A DNA stretch of 14,241 nt. Source: CAVQGF01 sp045807945 (lineage in GTDB: Bacteria; Acidobacteriota; Terriglobia; Terriglobales; Acidobacteriaceae). The stretch spans positions 1 through 14,241 of the forward strand of contig JBJMGI010000070.1 of NCBI GenBank assembly GCA_045807945.1, in the 5' to 3' direction. The position numbers and the translations under genes are program-made. Below, piece after piece: positions 6,686-13,658 of the stretch; position 1 is the stretch's first letter; each line of letters begins with the position of its first letter. The notes beneath the pieces were generated by a model. The model saw only the letters and a list, made by a program, of their open reading frames with translations. It did not search any database and was not told the DNA's origin.

Positions 6686-6713
6686 AAACAAAACCCACGC
6701 TCGTCGCGTGGGT
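6684..6713 (-). terminator. Rho-independent terminator of the small membrane protein gene
   Basis: On the minus strand an 8-bp perfect stem, ACCCACGC (6713-6706) with GCGTGGGT (6700-6693), closes a 5-base loop and is followed directly by TTTGTTTTT (6692-6684). Orientation and position, about 80 bp past the stop at 6792, fit termination of that transcript before the redoxin gene. Confidence 0.85.
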
Positions 6714-6743
6714 CTCAAACGTTTAATGCGGAGAACACCTCAA

Positions 6744-6786
6744 CCTCGATCGAGGGGCCGGGTGGGACAGTCAGCTATTAGCTGAC
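6744..6786. other. Two further dyads in the 3' untranslated region
   Basis: CCTCGATCGAGG (6744-6755) is a perfect 12-bp palindrome. GTCAGCT (6770-6776) and AGCTGAC (6780-6786) form a perfect 7-bp inverted repeat around ATT. Both lie between the small membrane protein stop codon and its terminator and would fold in the mRNA tail. Neither has a T-tract. They may protect the 3' end or be DNA-binding sites. Confidence 0.5.
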
Positions 6787-6791
6787 GTGAA

Positions 6792-7064
6792 CTACATCCT
6801 GCTGATGCCGTCGTAGATCCAAAGACCGAAGATCATCACGATCAGCAAGCCGGAGACTACGCCCAGTCCGCGAATGTACGGCTGGATCTTATCCATGCGC
6901 TGCATGAGTTCGGCTTGCTCTTGTGCGAGTGCCGACTCCGCATCGTCGAGGAAGAGCTGGTCGTCCTCATGCATGGTCAGCGTGCTCTTGTAGATCAGCA
7001 GGAATATCAGCACTACCGTGGGCACGGCCCACATGATCAGCAGTGTAGTCATCCAGTGCGACAT
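6792..7064 (-). CDS. Small two-span membrane protein of unknown function
   Basis: I do not recognise a named family for this 90-residue protein. Residues 5-25 and 66-84 are hydrophobic spans. The section between them (about 32-60) is polar, acidic and probably helical (EDDQLFLDDAESALAQEQ), suggesting a helical hairpin with a short soluble or coiled-coil segment. Both termini would face the same side of the membrane. The start ATG 7064 is backed by a good Shine-Dalgarno, TGAGGTG (minus strand, 7075-7069), four to five bases upstream. A TATAAT-like -10 lies upstream and an intrinsic terminator downstream, so the gene is probably a stand-alone transcription unit. Real coding status is likely given the signals and spans, but the function is unknown. 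Confidence 0.78.
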   Translation of the reverse strand: MSHWMTTLLIMWAVPTVVLIFLLIYKSTLTMHEDDQLFLDDAESALAQEQAELMQRMDKIQPYIRGLGVVSGLLIVMIFGLWIYDGISRM

Positions 7065-7096
7065 GCTTCACCTCAGTGCCGGGGAGAGACCTGGTG

Positions 7097-7173
7097 CCGC
7101 TTGTTGGTGGCCGGCAAGCGGGCGCTACCCAGCCATTAGCCGCGATTATAGCCCTATTCACGCGCGACAAAAG
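7097..7173 (-). promoter_or_regulatory. Putative promoter and leader hairpin of the small membrane protein gene
   Basis: A perfect TATAAT is on the minus strand at 7150-7145. The hexamer 17 bp upstream, CTTTTG (7173-7168), is a poor -35. A start near 7138 would give a leader of about 74 nt. That leader contains CCGCTTG and CAAGCGG (7121-7115 and 7103-7097), a 7-bp stem with an 11-base loop, upstream of the Shine-Dalgarno. The rest of the 7065-7232 spacer shows nothing else clear. Confidence 0.45.
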
Positions 7174-7232
7174 CTTTTTTTCCGGCTTCTCAGGAACTTA
7201 CGAGCAACTCTGAACCGGGCCTAACCTCGGTT

Positions 7233-8537
7233 TCATTTGGACGCGCTGACGCCCTTTTCGTCTCGCCAGCCGGCGAGCGCGAGCGACCACAATGTGACAG
7301 GAACCAGCGCGGCAAGACCGGTCAACATGGCGACGCGCTGAGGGTGAAGCCCATGGTCGAGAGCAAAGCCGACCAGGAACGTCGCGATCGCGATCGCGAG
7401 AGTGAGGAAGCCGTACTCGGCCGCGAAAACGCGTCCGCGAAAATTGTCTTCCGTGATCATCTGCAAAAGCGTCGTCGAAAAAACCCAGATCATTGACCCG
7501 CCGGCGTGGGCGAACATGATGCCAAGACACGCCACGGTGATATTCGTCGCCTGCGAGACGATCAAGTATCCGGTTCCGTACATGCAATAACCGAGCAGCG
7601 AACCCCGGCGAAGCCGCTTAAGATTGATCCCACCCCATTGCGCCGAGAAGAGCGGCCCCAGCAGAGCGCCGAAACCGCGAGCGCCCATTAGTACGCTCAT
7701 TGCGAGAACGGACGCACGGTGCGGATCCGCCGCCACAGAGCGCAACGGGAAAAGCCGCTCGCCCATCACGGGCAATAGAACAAAGCTCGACCCCAAAATC
7801 CCGACGCCCGACTTCAGAAACACTGACGCGAAGATGCGGCGGTCGCGGGTCATGTAGCGGATCCCGTCCATCACGGGCGCAAGTGAAACCAACTCGCGAG
7901 CATGGAATGGAGCGGCATTCAGGTGCGGCTCGTTGAACTTCATCCGCCAGATCAGCCATGCCGAGCCCAGAAACGAAAGAGCGTTCAGGATGAATACGGC
8001 GTCGCGCCCGAGCCACGCTGCGACAATTCCCCCGAACATTGCACCAATAGCCAGGTCGAAGGACCAGGTTGTTGCGGAAAGCGTGTTCGCGATCGTTGTC
8101 TCTTCCGGTTGTACTACGTTCGGTATTACGGCCGCGCGTGCCGGCTCGAAGAGCGAAGCCATCAGGCTCTCGAGAAAGAGCAGTGGATAGACGATCCACA
8201 CGGTAGAAGGAGTCCGCGCGAAGAGCATGCAGAGCACGATGCCGACACGCGCAAGATCAGCGGCGATCATCACTTTTCTTCGGCTCAGGCGGTCGTTGAT
8301 CACGCCCGAGGTCGGGCCGATCAGCGTCTGCGGCAGTACTTGCAGGATCACCGCGAGTGCAACCGCCTCCGCGCGGCCGGTCAGCTCCAGAAGCAGGTTG
8401 TAGATGGCGAGCGAATAGAACCAATCGCCCATCTCGCTGATGGCTTGCGCGATCCACAGCCGGCGGAAGTTCGGATTGGAACGGACCAGCCGAGCGTACG
8501 AGCGCACGGAGATGGAGATGGGAGCGGGGGAAGGCAA
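7233..8537 (-). CDS. MFS transporter, DHA3/EntS-like (MFS_3)
   Basis: This 434-residue inner-membrane protein has about twelve hydrophobic spans, probably a proton-driven exporter. The N-terminus (NPNFRRLWIAQAISEMGDWF, residues 21-40) and the motif A loop GVINDRLSRRK (78-88, G-x3-D-R-x2-R-R) are typical of the MFS_3/DHA3 group that includes the enterobactin exporter EntS and macrolide exporters. The substrate cannot be inferred. The frame begins at TTG 8537. An internal GTG at 8507 (Val11) is an alternative, and neither has a clear Shine-Dalgarno. It sits 29 bp downstream of the PilZ gene on the same strand, so cotranscription is plausible. A bulged hairpin (7213-7232) follows the stop but lacks a T-tract. 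Confidence 0.88.
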   Translation of the reverse strand: MPSPAPISISVRSYARLVRSNPNFRRLWIAQAISEMGDWFYSLAIYNLLLELTGRAEAVALAVILQVLPQTLIGPTSGVINDRLSRRKVMIAADLARVGIVLCMLFARTPSTVWIVYPLLFLESLMASLFEPARAAVIPNVVQPEETTIANTLSATTWSFDLAIGAMFGGIVAAWLGRDAVFILNALSFLGSAWLIWRMKFNEPHLNAAPFHARELVSLAPVMDGIRYMTRDRRIFASVFLKSGVGILGSSFVLLPVMGERLFPLRSVAADPHRASVLAMSVLMGARGFGALLGPLFSAQWGGINLKRLRRGSLLGYCMYGTGYLIVSQATNITVACLGIMFAHAGGSMIWVFSTTLLQMITEDNFRGRVFAAEYGFLTLAIAIATFLVGFALDHGLHPQRVAMLTGLAALVPVTLWSLALAGWRDEKGVSASK

Positions 8538-8566
8538 GCTTTTTGATTCTAATCTCTAGCGATTGC

Positions 8567-8914
8567 CTAGATCTGCGGCAGTTTTTCGCAAGAAGCGCGA
8601 ATGGCTTCGCGGTCTTCAGCAGTGATGTTCAGGAACTGGAAGCCGTAGTGTCCGTTGTCGAGATGGCGGAGTTTTGAAAGTACGCGTACCGGAGTTTCGC
8701 GCCCCGGCACGATGAATTGCAACCAAACGCGTTCCTTAGAGATGAGCGGTTCCGTGAGCGTCGCACCGAGTCCGCCGAGGCCGACGTCCACGGTCGTACC
8801 GGTGAGTTCAACCTGTTCGAGGCCATTGGAGTATTGCACCCGCACTTTGACAGTAAGTGCGAAGCGCGGAAATGCGCGGAAATACTTGCGACGCTCCTGA
8901 GCGAGGGCAGGCAC
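8567..8914 (-). CDS. PilZ domain protein, putative c-di-GMP receptor
   Basis: This 115-residue protein is essentially one PilZ domain. The N-terminal RRKYFR (residues 8-13) gives the RxxxR element (Arg9, Arg13), and DVGLGG (43-48) occupies the place of the [D/N]xSxxG motif with Gly in place of Ser. PilZ domains bind cyclic di-GMP and change activity of partners in motility, adhesion or polysaccharide synthesis; here the partner is unknown. Binding is plausible but the Ser-to-Gly change lowers certainty. The start is GTG 8914: in-frame stops (TGA, TAA) lie just upstream and no ATG fits, although no Shine-Dalgarno is visible. It is divergent from the sensor kinase gene across a 161-bp spacer and precedes the MFS gene by 29 bp. 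Confidence 0.87.
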   Translation of the reverse strand: MPALAQERRKYFRAFPRFALTVKVRVQYSNGLEQVELTGTTVDVGLGGLGATLTEPLISKERVWLQFIVPGRETPVRVLSKLRHLDNGHYGFQFLNITAEDREAIRASCEKLPQI

Positions 8915-9019
8915 GAAGAGCTTGGTTTATCACATGCGGAAGTTCGCAGCAAGCCGCCGCTGAATGGCGTTGCTCGAATCAAGCGATTGATTACTAAAGT
9001 ACTTAGGATTCAGGGAGAT

Positions 9020-9053
9020 AACTATAGTTTTCCGCAGGGAAATGGGTTATAAG
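9020..9053 (+). promoter_or_regulatory. Possible promoter/operator region of the sensor kinase cassette
   Basis: A perfect 10-bp palindrome, AACTATAGTT (9020-9029), is followed by a small dyad TTTCC-GCAG-GGAAA (9029-9042) and a TATAAG -10-like hexamer (9048-9053). A transcript starting near 9060 would have a leader of about 16 nt. No good -35 is seen at the expected distance, so the promoter call is weak. Confidence 0.3.
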
Positions 9054-9075
9054 ATGCGTTAACTCCGGCCCACCC

Positions 9076-12000
9076 ATGACCAGACATTCGCGTCCTCCGG
9101 AAGCTCCCGCGACGGGAAGCCGTTCCGCCGCCGCTTCATCCGCGGCTACCGGTGTGGCTGCGAGAAAAAAAGAAATCGTGATACCAGGCTTGGACGAAGA
9201 CTCGTTCGCACTGATCGAGAACGCGAGCGATGTCATCTTCACGCACGACCTCACCGGACAAATCACCTACCTGAATCAGACCGCCGTCGAGCTCACCGGC
9301 TTCAGCAAGCAAGAAGGCCTCACGATGAACATCGTGGACATCGTCGCGCCGGAGTACAAGCAGCACGCGCGCGAGACGATGATGCGGAAGTTCCAGGGCG
9401 AGCCCATCGTCGGCGTTTACGAACTTGAGATCCTCACCAAAGATGGGAAGCGCATCGCGATGGAAGTGAACAACCGGCTCATCTATAAAGAGGGCAATGC
9501 GGTGGGCATGCAGGGTATCGCGCGCGACCTGCGCGACCGCCGCCGCGAGCACGAGGCGCTGCTCGAGAGTGAGAACAAGTTCCGCGCACTGGCAGAAACG
9601 GCGCAATCGGCGATTTTCATCTACAAGGGCGATCATTTCGTCTTCTTCAATGAAGCCACGCAGCACATCACCGGGTACACGCAACAGGAGTTGCGCACGA
9701 TCACGATGTGGGACCTGGTGCATCCCGACCATCGCCAGTTCGTAAAGCAACGCAGCAGGGAAAGACTGAGCGGCGGAAATCCGCCGCCGCGGTATGAGAT
9801 CAAGATCGTTCGCAAAGACGGGCGAATCCGCTGGCTCGACTTCATGGTCAGCTTGATCCCGCACGAGGGGAGCTTGGCCGTACTCTGTATTGGCCTTGAC
9901 GTCACGGAGCGCAAAGACGCTGAGAACGAACTCCAAGTCCAAAAGGCTTACTGGGAGCACCTGTTCGAGCAGGCGCCCGAAGCCATTGTGATCGTGGACA
10001 AAGAAATGCGCATCCAGCGCATGAATCACGAGTTCACGCGGATGTTCGGTTTTCCGCTGGAAGGGAACGAAGGCGTCGTCATTGACGACTTGATCGTTCC
10101 TGCCGACCTGAAAGAAGAAGGCAAACGGGTGGCCGCGGACGTGCTCGCCGGCCGTACCGTCAAAAAGGACACAGTCCGCCGCCGGCGTGACGGAACACTG
10201 CTCAATACTTCAGTAGTGGTGACCCCAATAAATGTTGGGGGAGGCCTGCACGCGTACTACGCGATCTACCGCGACATAACTGACCGCCACCGCGGAGCGA
10301 AGATCGAGTCGGCGCTCTATCGCATCGCGGAAACCACAAGCAAATCGCGTGATCTCGACGAACTGTATGCCGCCATTCACGACATTCTCTCGGAGCTGAT
10401 GCCGGCTGATAACTGTTACATCGCGGTGTACGACCCCAAGACCGAGATGATCAGCTTCCCGTATTTCGTGGACGAAGTTGATACGGACATGGCTCCGCAG
10501 CCGCTCGGGAAGGGCGCTACAGCGTACGTGCTGCGCACTGGGCAGCCGTTGCTCGCGACTCCAGAAGTCTTCGAAGAGATGGAGCGGCAGGGCGAGGTCG
10601 AGCTCATCGGTGCCCCCTCCATCGACTGGATGGGCGTTCCGCTCAAGGATGGGGATGTCACGTTCGGCGTGCTCGCCTTACAGAGCTACCGAGAGAACGT
10701 CCGTTACGGCGAGCGCGACAAAGAAATCCTTACTTTCGTTTCGCAGCACATCGCGGCGGCCATCGCGCAGAAGCGCAGCGACTCGGCATTACGCGAGAGT
10801 GAAGGCAAATTCCGCGCTGTGGCGGATACGGCTACTTCCGCTATCTACGTGCAGGACCACGGTCAGTTGCTTTACGTGAACCGTGCCGCCGAGTTGATGA
10901 CCGGCTACAGCAAAGAAGAGCTGCTTTCGATGCCGGCCTGGGACCTGCTGCATCCGGATTTCAAACACCTGGAAAATTTTCGAGCACCGGAATCCATGGA
11001 GCAGGGCGAGCCCCTCCGCATGGAATTCAAAATGGTGCGCAAGACCGGCGAGGTACGCTGGTGGGACTTCAGCGGCTGCATCGTTTGGTACGGCGGAAAA
11101 CGCGCGCTGCTGGGCACCGCGTTTGATGCAACCGAGCGGAAACAGTCGGAACAACTGCAGTCTGCTTTGTATCGCATCGCGAGCAAGGCCAGCACGGCAC
11201 AAGACTTGAACGAGTTGTACGCGTTCATTCACGCCGTGCTCGGCGAATTCATGTACGCGCGTAACTGCTTCATCGCATTGCACGACAAAGCGCACAACAT
11301 GATCCACTTCCCGTACTTTGTGGATGAGCGTGACCCGGCTCGGACCCCAACGTCGCACCCATCGCGTCCTTACGCAAACCGCTTGACGGAGTACGTAATG
11401 CGCACCGGCGAGCCGCTGCTAGCCACTCCAGAGATGCTGATCGAACTTGAGCGTCACGGCGAAGTGCAACGCTATGGTCCGCCTTCCCTTGACTGGATGG
11501 GGATTCCCCTGAAGATAGGCGACGAGACCTTCGGTGTTCTGGTGCTGCAGAGCTACGAACCGAACATCAGGTACGGGCAGCGCGAGAAAGAGATCCTGAC
11601 CTTCGTCTCGCAGCAGATTTCGAGTGCGATCGAAACCAAGCGGCACCAGCAGGCGATTCAGGAGAGTGAAAGCAAGTTCCGCGCCGTCGCGGAAACCGCG
11701 CCCGCCGCAATCTTCATTTATCGGGGTGAGAAGGTCATATACGTGAACCCGGCTAGCGAGGCCATTCTTGGCTACACCCGCGACGAGCTTCTCAAGAAAA
11801 ACATTCTCGAGTTTGTGAGTCCTGAGATGCAGGAGCTGGTGCGCCGACGCTTGGTCTCCCGCGCCAAGGGTGAGCGGCTCGCGCCGAGTCTCGAGATAAA
11901 GGTTCGCGTTGGAAACGGGCAGGATCGCTGGATGAATTTTTCCGGCGCTCCGATCCAGTACCAGGGTGAACCAGCGGTGATGGGCATCGGCATAGACGTG

Positions 12001-13194
12001 CATGAGCGCAAGCTGGCCGAACAAGAATCGCTGTTGCAGAAAGCTCACCTCGAACAACTCTTCGAACACGCGCCCGAGGCGATGGCCATTCAGGGGCCGG
12101 ACCAAAGGGTCGTACGTGTGAACCGCGAATTCACAAACCTCTTCGGCTACACCCCGAAGGAAGCGATCGGACATTATCTTGACGAGCTGATCGCGCCCAA
12201 AGACCTGGAGAAGGAAGCACGCTCCATCACGCAGGACACGACCTTGGGCAACACCGTCGGCGCCGAGACCAAACGGAAACGCAAAGACGGCACGCTCGTG
12301 GATGTATCGATTTTGGGAACCTCGGTCGGAGTGGACGGCGGCGAGGTTTCGTTTTACGCGATCTATCGCGACATCAGTCGCCGCAAGCAGGCGGAGCAGC
12401 AGTTACAAGAGCTCAACGCATCGCTCGAGCAGAGAGTTAACGAGCGCACTGCACAGTTACAAGCTGCGAATAAGGAACTAGAAGCATTCTCGTATTCCGT
12501 CTCGCACGACCTGCGTGCGCCCTTGCGGCACATCAACGGATTCGTGCAGCTGCTCAGTAAAAAGGACGGCCCGAATCTCGACGGCGCTTCGCAGCGTTAC
12601 CTGAAGACCATTGCAGATTCGGCGCAGCGCATGGGAGCGCTAATCGACGACCTGCTCGCCTTCTCACGAACGAGCCGCGTTGAGATGCGCTCGCAACCCG
12701 TTGCGCTCGATAACATCGTCAACGACGTGCGTAAAGAGCTCGCCCATTTGTGCGAGGGCCGCACCATCCATTGGGAAATCTCTGATCTGCCGGTCGTGAA
12801 GGGCGATCCTCCGCTGCTGCGTGTCGTGTGGATGAACCTGATCGCGAATGCCATCAAGTACACCAGTCCGCGCGCGGAAGCCCGAATCGAGATCACACCG
12901 GCGCCGGTCGGCACCGTGGTGCCTGATGACGCTGTCGACCACGGAGCACTCTCGGCGAACAATTGCGTGGTCATGGTGCGCGACAACGGAGTCGGATTCG
13001 ATATGTCGTACGCACACAAGCTCTTCGGAGTATTCCAGCGGCTGCATCGAGAAGAAGAGTTTGAAGGCACCGGCATAGGGTTGGCGACCGTGCGGCGCAT
13101 TGTTCACCGTCACGGTGGAGCGGTTTGGGCCGAAGGAAAGCCGAACGAAGGCGCGACGATCTATCTGAGTTTGCGGAAGGGAACGGTGCAGTGA
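9076..13194 (+). CDS. Soluble multi-PAS/GAF sensor histidine kinase
   Basis: This 1372-residue cytosolic kinase has no membrane span. After an Ala/Ser-rich N-terminus (1-40) the order is PAS1 (about 43-155), PAS2 (166-285), PAS3 (292-400), GAF1 (411-570), PAS4 (576-690), GAF2 (695-860), PAS5 (865-980) and PAS6 (991-1105). A coiled coil and HisKA follow with SVSHDLRAPLRHI (phospho-acceptor His1144), then HATPase_c with the N box around Asn1254/Asn1258, DNGVGF (1303-1308) and GTGIGL (1331-1336). All catalytic motifs are intact. No LOV or phytochrome chromophore-attachment motif was recognised, so the signals sensed are unknown. PAS2/4/5, PAS3/6 and GAF1/2 are paralogous copies. ATG 9076 is the only reasonable start upstream of PAS1, but CCCACCC precedes it rather than a Shine-Dalgarno. 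The stop TGA overlaps the next gene's ATG, indicating coupling to the response regulator. Confidence 0.95.
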   Translation: MTRHSRPPEAPATGSRSAAASSAATGVAARKKEIVIPGLDEDSFALIENASDVIFTHDLTGQITYLNQTAVELTGFSKQEGLTMNIVDIVAPEYKQHARETMMRKFQGEPIVGVYELEILTKDGKRIAMEVNNRLIYKEGNAVGMQGIARDLRDRRREHEALLESENKFRALAETAQSAIFIYKGDHFVFFNEATQHITGYTQQELRTITMWDLVHPDHRQFVKQRSRERLSGGNPPPRYEIKIVRKDGRIRWLDFMVSLIPHEGSLAVLCIGLDVTERKDAENELQVQKAYWEHLFEQAPEAIVIVDKEMRIQRMNHEFTRMFGFPLEGNEGVVIDDLIVPADLKEEGKRVAADVLAGRTVKKDTVRRRRDGTLLNTSVVVTPINVGGGLHAYYAIYRDITDRHRGAKIESALYRIAETTSKSRDLDELYAAIHDILSELMPADNCYIAVYDPKTEMISFPYFVDEVDTDMAPQPLGKGATAYVLRTGQPLLATPEVFEEMERQGEVELIGAPSIDWMGVPLKDGDVTFGVLALQSYRENVRYGERDKEILTFVSQHIAAAIAQKRSDSALRESEGKFRAVADTATSAIYVQDHGQLLYVNRAAELMTGYSKEELLSMPAWDLLHPDFKHLENFRAPESMEQGEPLRMEFKMVRKTGEVRWWDFSGCIVWYGGKRALLGTAFDATERKQSEQLQSALYRIASKASTAQDLNELYAFIHAVLGEFMYARNCFIALHDKAHNMIHFPYFVDERDPARTPTSHPSRPYANRLTEYVMRTGEPLLATPEMLIELERHGEVQRYGPPSLDWMGIPLKIGDETFGVLVLQSYEPNIRYGQREKEILTFVSQQISSAIETKRHQQAIQESESKFRAVAETAPAAIFIYRGEKVIYVNPASEAILGYTRDELLKKNILEFVSPEMQELVRRRLVSRAKGERLAPSLEIKVRVGNGQDRWMNFSGAPIQYQGEPAVMGIGIDVHERKLAEQESLLQKAHLEQLFEHAPEAMAIQGPDQRVVRVNREFTNLFGYTPKEAIGHYLDELIAPKDLEKEARSITQDTTLGNTVGAETKRKRKDGTLVDVSILGTSVGVDGGEVSFYAIYRDISRRKQAEQQLQELNASLEQRVNERTAQLQAANKELEAFSYSVSHDLRAPLRHINGFVQLLSKKDGPNLDGASQRYLKTIADSAQRMGALIDDLLAFSRTSRVEMRSQPVALDNIVNDVRKELAHLCEGRTIHWEISDLPVVKGDPPLLRVVWMNLIANAIKYTSPRAEARIEITPAPVGTVVPDDAVDHGALSANNCVVMVRDNGVGFDMSYAHKLFGVFQRLHREEEFEGTGIGLATVRRIVHRHGGAVWAEGKPNEGATIYLSLRKGTVQ

Positions 13195-13658
13195 TGCAGA
13201 CGATGCCCACCAAGCGCATTCTGCTGGTCGAGGACAATCCCAAAGACATCGAGCTCACACTCGCTGCCCTCGAACACCATCGCCTGGCGAAGGGCGTTGT
13301 TGTTGCTCGCGACGGAGTGGAAGCACTCGACTATCTTCGCTGCACGGGAAAGTTCAGCGAGCGAGAGCACGACATGCCTGCTCTGGTGTTGCTTGACCTG
13401 AAGATGCCGAAGATGGACGGCCTCGAAGTTCTGCGCGCAGTGAAACAAGACACCTCGCTGAAGTCCGTCCCCATCGTGGTACTGACGTCGTCACGCGAGG
13501 AACGCGACATCCTTGAAAGCTACAACGTGGGCGTGAATGCCTACGTGGTGAAGCCCGTGGAGTTCGAAGGGTTCCTCGAAGTCGTACGCCAGCTCGGACT
13601 ATTCTGGGTAGTGCTGAACCAACCGCCGGATGGAAGTGGGGGCTCCAGAACGAACTGA
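13194..13658 (+). CDS. Single-domain response regulator, Rcp1-like
   Basis: This 154-residue protein is a lone receiver domain with no output domain. Key residues are the acidic pair Glu13-Asp14 in LLVEDN, the phospho-acceptor Asp68 in LLDLKMPKMDG, Thr98 in VVLTSS and Lys120 in YVVKP. The insert between the second strand and the Asp (EALDYLRCTGKF) and the tail (GLFWVVLNQPP) match the Rcp1 group, which pairs with phytochrome-type kinases in cyanobacteria. It likely takes phosphate from the upstream kinase and acts by docking to another protein. The start ATG 13194 overlaps the kinase stop (TGATG); GGAAGGG (13175-13181) may be the Shine-Dalgarno, and GTG 13191 or ATG 13203 are alternatives. The stop overlaps the next gene in the same TGATG fashion. 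Confidence 0.93.
   Translation: MQTMPTKRILLVEDNPKDIELTLAALEHHRLAKGVVVARDGVEALDYLRCTGKFSEREHDMPALVLLDLKMPKMDGLEVLRAVKQDTSLKSVPIVVLTSSREERDILESYNVGVNAYVVKPVEFEGFLEVVRQLGLFWVVLNQPPDGSGGSRTN

Noticed and set aside
6651..6698. Upstream GTG start at 6698 for the redoxin gene
   Set aside because: The codon lies in the stem of the upstream terminator and would put 16 extra residues before a normal signal peptide.
7213..7232. Hairpin AACCG/CGGTT with a bulged A after the MFS stop codon, considered as a terminator
   Set aside because: No T-tract follows on the minus strand and the stem is short and bulged.
7902..8546. Open frame of 214 codons on the plus strand opposite the MFS gene
   Set aside because: It is antisense to well-conserved MFS spans and rich in Arg/His/Gln as expected for a shadow frame.
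9136..10029. Long open frame on the minus strand inside the sensor kinase (about 297 codons), with similar ones at 11419-12174, 3344-4156 and 4262-4909
   Set aside because: Each is antisense to a clearly functional gene, has no recognisable domain and a composition expected from the complement of GC-rich coding sequence.
13125..13193. Earlier start for the Rcp1-like regulator inside the kinase gene
   Set aside because: The extension (MGRRKAERRRDDLSEF...) is out-of-frame kinase sequence; receiver proteins begin close to the KRILLVEDN strand, and ATG 13194 gives a normal TGATG junction.
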